Below are positions 45,754 through 53,010 of a DNA stretch of 64,000 bases, piece after piece. This stretch comes from Clostridia bacterium (GTDB lineage: Bacteria; Bacillota; Clostridia; UMGS1840; HGM11507). How positions within the stretch are numbered: the stretch's first letter is position 1; each line of letters starts with the position of its first letter. The stretch spans positions 40,832 to 104,831 of the forward strand of contig JAFQLQ010000029.1 of assembly GCA_017414505.1 (NCBI GenBank). Direction: 5' to 3'. The position numbers were made by a program, and so were the translations under genes. The notes below the pieces were generated by a model. The model was not told the origin of the DNA. It saw nothing but the letters and a program-made list of their open reading frames with translations, and made no database searches.

Positions 45754-47590
45754 CAAGCTTAATAACAGCTGTATCAAAGGGTTCAAGACTTTCCAAGGAG
45801 CCTTTAATGACTTCTTCGCACTTGTAAGAATCATTTATAATAAGCTGCGGATTTACTTTTTTATCCGAGTAATTTATTATTACCGCATATACTGTTTTGT
45901 CATCTTTTTTATGCTCTGTAATACCCAGATATCTGCAGTCGCTTCTTACAATATGTTTGTTGATTTTTTCTTCAAAAATCATTTTATATATTTCACGCTG
46001 GTCGGTTAAATGCATATCCGATTTCTGAAGAAGATTTTTCTCAACCGGAAAATTAACATAAATTACTTTACCTTTTCCGTATGCGTAAGAAGTTATGAGA
46101 GGATTACCCTGCCCGTCACAATAAAGAACCTCCGCACCGCAGGGAGTTAAAGTAAGCTTACGCTCATATGCGTATTCAACTTCTTTTCCGTTTACGGTAA
46201 TTGTTCCGCTTTTGCTTTTTGTCTGGGAATCTTTTATAACAACTCCCGTAAGCTCCTTAAATTCGGATATTACAGATTCACAGTTTGAAATATACAGAGT
46301 AGCACCTTTTTCTACCCTTTGTTTAAGCTCTTTAAATTTTTCAATTTTCATCATATGTACCGACTGAACTGAAGGCAACATATAAAAATCGCTTTCAGGC
46401 AAGCTTTCGTTGCCGTCTGCAAATTTAAGATTAATTCCCGACTGCTTTGCCAGTATGTACGACATATAGGCTATTCCCCAATGACGCTGTCCTTCGGTTA
46501 CGATACACACCGCATCCGAAGAGGGTGACGGCAAATTAATATTATTTTCGTAAAACCACTTTGAAAATTCCTTAAGCTCTGTAAGAACCGGTTTGGGATT
46601 GCCGTATCTGTCAATCATACCAAGCTCCGTTTCACACATATTCCACGAATACGGAGGAGTTTCCAGCATAATCTGCTCATTGGCACACCACCACAAAACA
46701 CCCTTTGCTCCGTGCGCCCAGTTTGAAAACAGGTTAACACGCATAAAATTACCGGCAGTTATATCATCACACATTGCGGGGCCCAGTGTACCGATTTCTT
46801 CAACAAGGCAAGGCTTATTGCCTATATCCGAATAATATTTGGTTTCACAGGTAGCGTGCATAAGAGTACGGTATGATGAAAATTTGTCTTTTGAACAATA
46901 TTCAACAAAATACGGATAAGGGTGGGTTGTAAGCATATCTGTATGCGCCGCCTGCCCGGAAATCCGCCAGTTTCCGTTTATGCCTATTCCGTGCATTCCG
47001 GAAATAATCATTCTTTCGTGGTCATTTGCCCGTATGGCGTTGCACACAATCATTGTCCAGTTTTCGGCTTCCTCGTAATTTGCCGCTTTTGACATACAGT
47101 TACATTCATTTCCCAGATTCCACGCATATATTGCAGGCTTATCCTTCATTCTTTTTACAAAGCCCTCAATAAATTTCTGCTCAAAACCAAGCGCTACGGG
47201 ATCTGTAAAAAGATTTTTATTGAACAAAGCAGGAGGAATAAAAAGTCTTCCGCTCATCCAGCCTGTGAGTATTCCTACAATCAGCTTAAAGCCGTATTCC
47301 TCAGCCATATCGCAAAAACGGCTGAATCTTTTAAGCATTGTTTCATCCAGATAATACGGATTTTCAGGAAATTCATCTTCGTTTAGACGGTATTCCTTAA
47401 GCTCTCCTCCGATGGTGTACAAAGGATAAACCGGCTGAAAATCCCTCCAGTTGGGAAACACCCTTAAAGTATTTACTCCGTGTTTCTTTAAAATTTCAAA
47501 ATCTTTTTTTACCGCAGCTTCATCCCAGTTTTTCCACATTTCTGTTCCTGCGTTGGATGCCCAGTAATTGCATCCCATCATAAATTTCAT
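45734..47590 (-). CDS. Cytoplasmic GH5-like clan-A glycosidase
   Basis: 618 residues. ATG at 47590 (MKFMMGCNYWAS) is preferred, as AGGAGG lies 7 bases upstream; the ATG at 47596 abuts it. No signal peptide. A (beta/alpha)8 barrel at about 1-330: GCNYWASNAGTEMW, GVNTLRVFPNWRDF, the acid/base Glu in YAWNLGNECNC (about 158), HPYPYF, and the nucleophile region CLVEEIGTLGP (about 262). The C-terminal part has a glutamine-amidotransferase-like domain (ATLYISNCESVISEFKELTG) and a final beta domain, as in several GH5/GH42-type intracellular enzymes. Probably beta-mannosidase- or beta-glucosidase-like action on imported oligosaccharides; the linkage is not known. Cotranscribed with the GH42-like gene, starting 35 bases after its stop. 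Confidence 0.82.
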   Translation of the reverse strand: MKFMMGCNYWASNAGTEMWKNWDEAAVKKDFEILKKHGVNTLRVFPNWRDFQPVYPLYTIGGELKEYRLNEDEFPENPYYLDETMLKRFSRFCDMAEEYGFKLIVGILTGWMSGRLFIPPALFNKNLFTDPVALGFEQKFIEGFVKRMKDKPAIYAWNLGNECNCMSKAANYEEAENWTMIVCNAIRANDHERMIISGMHGIGINGNWRISGQAAHTDMLTTHPYPYFVEYCSKDKFSSYRTLMHATCETKYYSDIGNKPCLVEEIGTLGPAMCDDITAGNFMRVNLFSNWAHGAKGVLWWCANEQIMLETPPYSWNMCETELGMIDRYGNPKPVLTELKEFSKWFYENNINLPSPSSDAVCIVTEGQRHWGIAYMSYILAKQSGINLKFADGNESLPESDFYMLPSVQSVHMMKIEKFKELKQRVEKGATLYISNCESVISEFKELTGVVIKDSQTKSKSGTITVNGKEVEYAYERKLTLTPCGAEVLYCDGQGNPLITSYAYGKGKVIYVNFPVEKNLLQKSDMHLTDQREIYKMIFEEKINKHIVRSDCRYLGITEHKKDDKTVYAVIINYSDKKVNPQLIINDSYKCEEVIKGSLESLEPFDTAVIKLDMKKRQ

Positions 47591-47625
47591 AATCATACCT
47601 CCTTGGTCTGACGGTAGTTATCTGG

Positions 47626-49344
47626 CTATTCGCAAATTATTATACGTTTTTCTTCCGGCAAGTAAACAGAATAGCCTTTTTTGTGCAATGTTATAAACAC
47701 AGGCTTATCACCCTGCTTATATTTTTTGCGGATACTTATGTAAGGTTCAAAATCAGGCCAGTTTTCTACACAATAAACTCCGGATTCTTCTCCCTGACAT
47801 TCTTTTACAGTAACAGAATATTTTTCTTCCAGATAAGTTTTAATATCAGCTGAGGTTTCTAAAATCCACGGATTGCTGTTCGTTAAATACCACAGTCGTC
47901 CGCCGGAATTTACCCATTTCATTATCTTTTCAATTGTTTTTTCAGGAAGAGGGCAGGTATCTAAAATAATCAGATCCTTTTTAGAATCAAGAGCTCCGTC
48001 TGCTATCATATACGAATCGTAAACATCATAATTATAAAGCTTTCTTAAGTCTCCGCCCTTTAAGTACAAATCGTGAGTATCAGCCGCATCTGTATCGGTT
48101 ATGCCCAAATCATAACCGTCAAGCATTTCTTCTGTACGTTCAGGGGTAATACATTCCATTTGCTCGCCCTCAACCGGATAGAACACCGCTATATCAGATT
48201 TCGCACTGAGAACAGGCATTTTATCCTTCCAGGAATAATAATCATCCCAACCGTCAGCAATACCGGTCATTTCGTTATGAAGCAGACTTGAACCGTTGCT
48301 TAAATTAACATACAGCACGTGATATGCCATATCTCCGGGAATACCAAGTGACACTTCTGTTCCGAAGCCTTTTTTTGCATAAAAGTCAACTGCGGATGAA
48401 ACACGTCTTGCCTGAAAATCTATTATGCCGTAGTCTTTCTCATTTCCCATACTTGTCCATCTTACCAACAAATTATATTTTTCTGCTATCCGTTTTATAA
48501 CAAGACTTTTTATCTGCCCCAGTTTAAGACGTTCACGGTCTCCGCCCATAGGGAAACCTGCACGGATATCAGGAAAATGTTTTCTTATAATTTCTCCTGC
48601 TTTATCTACAAAATCAATAAGACTTTCCGAGTACCATTCACGAAAATCCTGCCTTCGTTCAAGAGTATTTGCAACCAGCGGCATTCTCGGCATTAAATTG
48701 CCGTCCCAATCGGTAAATTCTGTATTCCACGCTTCGTTTAAATCGTTAAGGGAATCATATTTATTCTGAAGATAACGTTGGAAATCCTCTCTTGCAAGCT
48801 TATCTCCGCACCAGTACCCGTAATGAGCGTGTTTAGCGGAAAATTTATAGTGTTTGGTGCAATGCGGATACTGAGGTTCGCCAAAATCTCCGTAAAAGCT
48901 GAAGTACAAAAATTTAATTCTGTCTTTGTATCTTTCGGCTAACGCTGCAAATAATCTGTCGTACACTTGAAGAAGCCGCGGCTCCCACAGCGATATAATA
49001 GAAGATTTTTCTCCATGTTCTATGCACTCGGCACGAACCATTTTATTTTCCCATTCCGGTGCGTGCATAAACCACGGAAACACTCCCGGCATCAGTCCTG
49101 CTTTTTCTATTTTTTCAATTCGTTTATCAAGCACCGACCAGTCATAAACTCCGGGTTCTTTTTCAAGCTCCCACCAGACCAGACGGGTTTCTATAACACT
49201 TACGCCATAGTCTTTTAACATTTTTGTGTTTTTTTCGTTCATAACGTCACACAAGCCGGCTTCCTTAACTCTGCGGCCGGAATCAGTTTCAAGCTTTAAC
49301 TGTTCCTCCGGTATGTGTCTTGTGTGGTAATAAAATTTTTGCAT
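47626..49344 (-). CDS. Cytoplasmic GH42-like (beta-galactosidase-type) glycosidase
   Basis: 572 residues, ATG at 49344 with GGAGTG 9 bases upstream; no signal peptide. The barrel opens with GVSVIETRLVWWELEKEPGV and YDWSVLDKRIEKIEKAGLMP, the pattern of GH42 and related clan-A enzymes. Candidate acid/base Glu is in FYGDFGEPQYP (about 153) and the nucleophile in GTEVSLG (about 327). A trimerisation/amidotransferase-like domain (DLIILDTCPLPEKTIEKIMK) follows. It is first in the transcript that also contains the GH5-like gene, driven by the promoter at 49380-49415. The real specificity may not be galactose; only the fold and active-site layout are readable. Confidence 0.78.
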   Translation of the reverse strand: MQKFYYHTRHIPEEQLKLETDSGRRVKEAGLCDVMNEKNTKMLKDYGVSVIETRLVWWELEKEPGVYDWSVLDKRIEKIEKAGLMPGVFPWFMHAPEWENKMVRAECIEHGEKSSIISLWEPRLLQVYDRLFAALAERYKDRIKFLYFSFYGDFGEPQYPHCTKHYKFSAKHAHYGYWCGDKLAREDFQRYLQNKYDSLNDLNEAWNTEFTDWDGNLMPRMPLVANTLERRQDFREWYSESLIDFVDKAGEIIRKHFPDIRAGFPMGGDRERLKLGQIKSLVIKRIAEKYNLLVRWTSMGNEKDYGIIDFQARRVSSAVDFYAKKGFGTEVSLGIPGDMAYHVLYVNLSNGSSLLHNEMTGIADGWDDYYSWKDKMPVLSAKSDIAVFYPVEGEQMECITPERTEEMLDGYDLGITDTDAADTHDLYLKGGDLRKLYNYDVYDSYMIADGALDSKKDLIILDTCPLPEKTIEKIMKWVNSGGRLWYLTNSNPWILETSADIKTYLEEKYSVTVKECQGEESGVYCVENWPDFEPYISIRKKYKQGDKPVFITLHKKGYSVYLPEEKRIIICE

Positions 49345-49379
49345 TTAAAACACTCCGTCCTTTTATATTTATATAAATA

Positions 49380-49415
49380 ATTATAACATATAAAAAGGAC
49401 AAAAAATATTATCAA
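49380..49415 (-). promoter_or_regulatory. Promoter and upstream box of the GH42-GH5 operon
   Basis: An extended -10 TGTTATAAT (hexamer 49380-49385) with TTGATA (49410-49415) 24 bases upstream: the same box and spacing as the transporter promoter at 45688-45723, although the spacers between differ. Likely coregulated. Confidence 0.6.
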
Positions 49416-49445
49416 AAAGTAAGATTTACTGCCTTTTTTTCATAT
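49406..49445. repeat. 40-bp direct repeat, copy 2
   Basis: Identical to 45714-45753. It contains the last codons and stop of the GH5-like gene (KKRQ and TAA on the minus strand), although no GH5 gene lies upstream here, so this is a leftover gene end. Confidence 0.9.
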
Positions 49446-49471
49446 GGGAAGATATTGAAGGAAATAAAAAA

Positions 49472-49506
49472 ATCACCCGGTACAGCGGGTTGCTGTATCG
49501 GGTGAT
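49472..49506 (-). terminator. Minus-strand intrinsic terminator
   Basis: A 15-bp stem with one G:U pair (ATCACCCGGTACAGC pairing with GCTGTATCGGGTGAT) and a 5-base loop, followed on the minus strand by TTTTTTTATTTC. No intact gene lies directly upstream. It may end a lost gene or catch tRNA readthrough. Confidence 0.7.
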
Positions 49507-49608
49507 AAGGATGGTAAATTACAAGCCATTTTTCATAGCAATTGAGGATGATATAGATGAACCTGGTTTTAGCTAAATTTTGTACTATCGTGCAAAGCAA
49601 AATTATTG

Positions 49609-49707
49609 CTACGCAATAGCTAAATTAAATTCGCTTTTTACTTTATTACAAACCTTAATTATATCTAATGCAAACTGTTTTGATTTTGTAAGCAAAGGGC
49701 TTTCCAT
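49609..49707 (-). pseudogene. Remnant of a four-helix-bundle (23S rRNA intervening-sequence-type) protein gene
   Basis: A ribosome site TAGGAG precedes ATG at 49707; 32 codons follow (MESPLLTKSKQFALDIIKVC...) before TAG at 49609. This start looks like that of the four-helix-bundle family (normally about 110-120 residues), whose members open N-x-[IVL]-x-x-KS-x-x-FA-[IVL]. The gene stops before the conserved SGTSIGAN motif, and nothing homologous continues downstream, so it is a broken 5' fragment. Assignment rests on this short motif only. Confidence 0.4.
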
Positions 49708-49730
49708 AAGATTTCTCCTACTCAAAAAAC

Positions 49731-49851
49731 TTCTTCCCTATTCACTATTACTTATTACTTTCCAAAAATCCGTACACAAATGAATTTTAGGGAATAGTGA
49801 ATAGTGAAGAGGTAATAAGTAAAATCCGCACACTTTCGTGTACGGATTTTT
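49731..49851. repeat. Imperfect inverted repeat ending in the tRNA terminator
   Basis: The left arm 49731-49777 (CCCTATTCACTATTACTTAT, then AAAAATCCGTACAC) is mirrored by 49788-49851 (AGGGAATAGTGAATAGTGAA..., then GTGTACGGATTTTT). The right arm contains an additional hairpin (49821-49850). It resembles small palindromic intergenic elements common in Clostridia; whether it is dispersed in this genome cannot be seen from one window. Confidence 0.6.
49821..49850 (-). terminator. Terminator of the tRNA-Lys gene
   Basis: Stem AAAATCCGCACAC / GTGTACGGATTTT with one mismatch and a TTTC loop, immediately 3' of the encoded CCA. The A-rich left arm becomes a U-run on the minus strand. Confidence 0.8.
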
Positions 49852-49926
49852 GGTGCGCCATCAGGGATTCGAACCCGGGACACCCTGATTAAGAGTCAGG
49901 TGCTCTACCAACTGAGCTAATGGCGC
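49851..49926 (-). tRNA. tRNA-Lys (anticodon CUU), CCA encoded
   Basis: The minus strand reads GCGCCAT, a D-arm with AGCTCAGTTGGTAGAGC, an anticodon stem CCTGA/TCAGG with loop CTCTTAA (anticodon CTT, reading AAG), a GGTTCGAATCC T-arm, ATGGCGC, discriminator A, and a genome-encoded CCA. All four stems pair. No integrase or att duplication is seen at its 3' end. Confidence 0.97.
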
Positions 49927-49947
49927 AAATATTTAACTCACTTGGTT

Positions 49948-49976
49948 AGTATAGCACTTTTAACCTTATTTGTCAA
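49948..49976 (-). promoter_or_regulatory. Promoter of tRNA-Lys
   Basis: TTGACA (49971-49976), a 17-base spacer and TATACT (49948-49953) on the minus strand, ending 21 bases before the tRNA: a near-perfect vegetative promoter. Confidence 0.85.
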
Positions 49977-50001
49977 TAGAAAAATTTTATTTTTTTCAAA
50001 A

Positions 50002-51306
50002 TTATTGTATTACAACCTTTGAGGGCGAATTAATGATATTTACAAAAGTTGTTCCCTCGTTTAATGTAATTTCTTTGCCGCTTTCATCGGTATAAACAGT
50101 TTTTGCACCTCTTGCGGATTTAGACCAGTTTATTTTTACGCACTGACCGTTTGTTAAATAATATCCGTTTGAATTACCCACTGTTTCCACCTGCTGTCTT
50201 GCAGAACCGTCGCCAAGATTATAGTTTGCGGCAAACTGGATAATTACATTTTTTGCAGTAACTGCTTTTTTGTTCTGTGCAAGGTAGTCGATACCGTTCA
50301 AAGTTTTTGTATAAAGCTTGGTATCGGGATTATATTTATAGCCTGTGGTATAGCTTCCGTTATACTTAAGGTTAACATTTTCTGCAGGCATACCGGTTAT
50401 ATCAGTATCCGCCTCGTTATATTTAAAGACATTTCCCTTATCAGATGTAAGCGAATAGCCCTTGGCAGTTGCCGCATTTTTTATACTTTCCATACTTGTA
50501 TATGCGGTGTGCCAGTCTTTTGTAACCTCATATTCTCTGCGGAATACAGAACCGTCGTAAATACCGTTGATATTATTTATTCCAAGTGCAGGAATATCGT
50601 TCTGCGCAAGAGGACTCCATCCGAAATGCGTATAAACGGCATTATTTTCAAGAACATAATCAAGGAAATAATGGCGTGAAGAACGAACGGGGCCAATTTT
50701 TTCGGTATTGTCGTTTTTGAATACCGCCATATATCTTGTAGCTCCGCCTTCAACTGTTATTTCATAAACAAGATACGCTTCGTCCAGACCTGCCTGCGGT
50801 CTTGCATCATCATTATCGTTATCAATCATAACAGCAATATTTCTTGCATCTGTATCTATATATTTTTCGTAAAAGGCACTTTTTTCGGTTTCTTTTTCTT
50901 CTTCGTCACCGTCAAAGCCTACAGTAAAGGTGATTTTATACATATCACCGTTGGAAATATATGTATCATCCACACCGGAGGAAAGCATTTCGTCATCTTT
51001 GGTGAAGCACCACCATTCCTCGTTTTCTTCGTTAATAGTAACATCATTTACAGTTTTAACAAAAAGTCCCATTTCCGTTTCTTCGCCGGAAATAAGCTTG
51101 TTTTCCTCAAGCGCTTCACGCAGAGTTTCAACTCTTGTGCTTATTTCAAAAACATCGCTGGTTTCATCGGCATAAACAACCTTTACGGAAATATTTTTTA
51201 TATCCCCCGAAAACCATCCGAAAAAGAAAATTCCTGTAAGAAAAACCGCTATTAATAATGCACAAACCACAGATGCAGTAATAATTGTTATATTTCTTCT
51301 GCTCAC
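50002..51306 (-). CDS. Membrane-anchored DUF4430-DUF3048 protein
   Basis: 434 residues, ATG at 51306. An N-terminal transmembrane segment at about 6-32 (IITASVVCALLIAVFLTGIF) anchors the protein outside the cell. Residues about 38-125 resemble DUF4430, a transcobalamin-like beta-grasp fold (VETLREALEEN; EWWCFTKDDEMLSSGVDDTY). Residues about 150-434 are DUF3048/YerB-like (RNIAVMIDNDNDDARPQAGL; YEITVEGGATRYMAVF; IGPVRSSRHYFLDYV; YTHFGWSPLAQ). YerB-like proteins are exported and of unknown biochemical role. The fusion to a DUF4430-like domain is unusual in my experience. It ends 75 bases before tRNA-Lys and starts 12 bases after the flavin reductase gene. Confidence 0.82.
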   Translation of the reverse strand: MSRRNITIITASVVCALLIAVFLTGIFFFGWFSGDIKNISVKVVYADETSDVFEISTRVETLREALEENKLISGEETEMGLFVKTVNDVTINEENEEWWCFTKDDEMLSSGVDDTYISNGDMYKITFTVGFDGDEEEKETEKSAFYEKYIDTDARNIAVMIDNDNDDARPQAGLDEAYLVYEITVEGGATRYMAVFKNDNTEKIGPVRSSRHYFLDYVLENNAVYTHFGWSPLAQNDIPALGINNINGIYDGSVFRREYEVTKDWHTAYTSMESIKNAATAKGYSLTSDKGNVFKYNEADTDITGMPAENVNLKYNGSYTTGYKYNPDTKLYTKTLNGIDYLAQNKKAVTAKNVIIQFAANYNLGDGSARQQVETVGNSNGYYLTNGQCVKINWSKSARGAKTVYTDESGKEITLNEGTTFVNIINSPSKVVIQ

Positions 51307-51318
51307 TTAATTTCATCC

Positions 51319-51825
51319 TTATCTTGTATAAATTTTTGTAATTTCCCCTACATAAACACGGTGGAAATCTCCTGCCTTGTAGCATTCGTCAATAATAGAT
51401 TTATCAACAAAATCCTCCGGTCTGTACGAGCCTGCATAAAGCTTTTTGCAAACCATAACGGTTTTTGCTTCTTCAAAAGAAGGCGCACCGTCACACTCTG
51501 AAAGAGTAAGACCGGATTTTGTTATTTTATCCTCGTCTCTTCCGGAAACCTTACCTAAATAGCCAAGCTCTTTTTTATATTTTTCATCAAAGAAGGTAAG
51601 AGTAAAGCTGTCGCTCGCATCAATAAATTCTCTTGTATATCTCTGCGGACGAACAAATGCAAAGCATACATTTTTGCCCCACATAACGCCAAGACCGCCC
51701 CACGAAGCCGTCATAGTATTTGCCTTGCCGTCTTTTTTTGCTGTAATAAGCATCCATTCATTACCTATCATCTGAAATACGCTTTTGTTAAGCTCCTCTG
51801 GCGTAATTTCTTTATATTGATTCAC
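51319..51825 (-). CDS. Flavin reductase-like FMN-binding protein
   Basis: 168 residues from GTG at 51825; the ATG at 51834 directly abuts the AAAGG site, whereas the GTG is spaced 9 bases from it, so the later start is preferred. The FMN-binding split-barrel fold of flavin reductases is recognisable: WMLITAKKDGKANTMTASWG, VMWGKNVCFAFVRPQRYTRE, and FTLTFFDEKYKKELGYLGKV. It likely binds FMN and reduces it with NAD(P)H or passes electrons to a partner. It is in a two-gene unit with the DUF3048 protein, and no functional link is obvious. Confidence 0.88.
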   Translation of the reverse strand: MNQYKEITPEELNKSVFQMIGNEWMLITAKKDGKANTMTASWGGLGVMWGKNVCFAFVRPQRYTREFIDASDSFTLTFFDEKYKKELGYLGKVSGRDEDKITKSGLTLSECDGAPSFEEAKTVMVCKKLYAGSYRPEDFVDKSIIDECYKAGDFHRVYVGEITKIYTR

Positions 51826-51894
51826 AACAATCATCCTTTCTTAATATCATTATATTATATTTTTATGAAAATATCAATAATAATATAAAAAGAA

Positions 51895-51915
51895 GCTGTA
51901 AATATTTTTTACAGC
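51895..51915 (-). terminator. Terminator downstream of the membrane-protein gene
   Basis: An 8-bp stem (GCTGTAAA / TTTACAGC) followed on the minus strand by TTCTTTTTATATTATTAT. It lies between the repeat element and the flavin reductase promoter region. Confidence 0.65.
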
Positions 51916-51966
51916 CCGAATTATCGAAAAAGTCGATCTACCGCAGAAAAATTATTTAAAAGTTTA

Positions 51967-52066
51967 ACCCCTCAGTCTTTGCCTGCAGCAAATCCAGCTC
52001 CCCTGAAGAGGAGCACCTTGAAAAGTCTCTCACTTTGGGAGAGGTGTCACGAAGTGACGGAGAGGG
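51967..52066. repeat. Palindrome-rich intergenic repeat element (CCCCTCAGTC...GACGGAGAGGG type)
   Basis: The roughly 100-bp sequence opens CCCCTCAGTC and closes with GACGGAGAGGG. It contains AGCTCCCCTGAAGAGGAGCA, CTCTCACTTTGGGAGAG and the small hairpin GTCACGAAGTGAC (52046-52058). This layout matches a family of dispersed palindromic repeats I recognise from many Clostridia (Ruminococcaceae-like) genomes. It carries no ORF and is probably a non-autonomous mobile or RNA-level element. Its copy number here cannot be judged. Confidence 0.75.
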
Positions 52067-52106
52067 TAAAAGCCTTACGGCTACTGCTTTTCGGCAGTTG
52101 AAAGCC

Positions 52107-52868
52107 TCAATCATCACTATGTTCTTTTTTGTATTTTTCGAGGAAATAATCAAAATCCATAGGTTTATGATAGAAATCCTCATAATCAGTTTTTTCTTTT
52201 TTTGCAATAACCTTTGTTGCGCCCATATCCGGCTCTGCAGCAGGCTTTTTCTCATTGCGGTTATAATATTTATCCACCGAAGAGATATTAACCGTTGCAG
52301 GATTAGACGGTTTGGGCGGTTCCGGTCTTTTTATAGGTTCAATTTTAACCGAGGGCTCTTTTTTTACAAAGGGCTCCGGTGTTTTTAACGGCCCGTATTT
52401 GCGCGGTGGTGCATCCATAGGATTAATTTCCTTTTTGGGGATTTCAACCGCTTCTTCGCTTTCTTTTTCAGCATACGGAACACGGTATAATATAAAACCT
52501 GCAATGCCCACAATGGCGACAATTGCATAAAGAACCATAGAAAATTTTGTGCCTTTAACGCTCTCTTTTGAATTCATAAAATAATTAAAAAGAGACATTC
52601 CAAAGCCCACAAAAGCACTCACAATACTTGCCGAGCCGCCAATCTTTCCAATCACGGCAAAAACCGCTCCAAGAAGCATTGGTACAAGGAAAATAAAGGA
52701 AAATATCCATTCGCCTTTTATGGGGTTTTCGTGAATTGAATAGCCAAACATAAGGTCAATACCGCTTATGGGCTGTTGTGACAAGGCATCTATATGATAC
52801 GGCATAAACAATGCCGCAAAGCATAACAAATATAATAAAACAGTTGCTACTTTTACAGATGTTTTCAT
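52107..52868 (-). CDS. Membrane protein of unknown function with proline/lysine-rich cytoplasmic tail
   Basis: 253 residues; ATG at 52868 (MKTSVKVATVLLYLL) follows AAGGG 6 bases upstream. Four hydrophobic helices fill about 1-130 (VLLYLLCFAALFMPY; WIFSFIFLVPMLLGAVF; IVSAFVGFGMSLFNYF; MVLYAIVAIVGIAGFILY). Then a charged tail of about 120 residues rich in Pro, Lys and Glu ends in an acidic helix (DFDYFLEKYKKEHSDD). No family is recognised. It is monocistronic, with a repeat element directly after it. Confidence 0.75.
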   Translation of the reverse strand: MKTSVKVATVLLYLLCFAALFMPYHIDALSQQPISGIDLMFGYSIHENPIKGEWIFSFIFLVPMLLGAVFAVIGKIGGSASIVSAFVGFGMSLFNYFMNSKESVKGTKFSMVLYAIVAIVGIAGFILYRVPYAEKESEEAVEIPKKEINPMDAPPRKYGPLKTPEPFVKKEPSVKIEPIKRPEPPKPSNPATVNISSVDKYYNRNEKKPAAEPDMGATKVIAKKEKTDYEDFYHKPMDFDYFLEKYKKEHSDD

Positions 52869-53010
52869 ATTTTTCCCTTTCAAAAATATTTATCTAACAT
52901 AGATTATACGATATTAAAAAAGAAAAGTCAAGACAGAAACTTCTGTTTTTCCCTAAAAAACGCAAGTGCTTTATTATGCAATTATTGTACATTTTATCCA
53001 AAATTTAAAA

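Noticed and set aside
49412..49600. 62-codon minus-strand frame beside the 40-bp repeat
   Set aside because: It runs through a terminator hairpin and the leftover gene end, with no ribosome site and no family resemblance.
49851..49926. tRNA-Lys as an integration site for a genomic island
   Set aside because: No duplicated tRNA 3' end and no integrase are visible in the window on either side.
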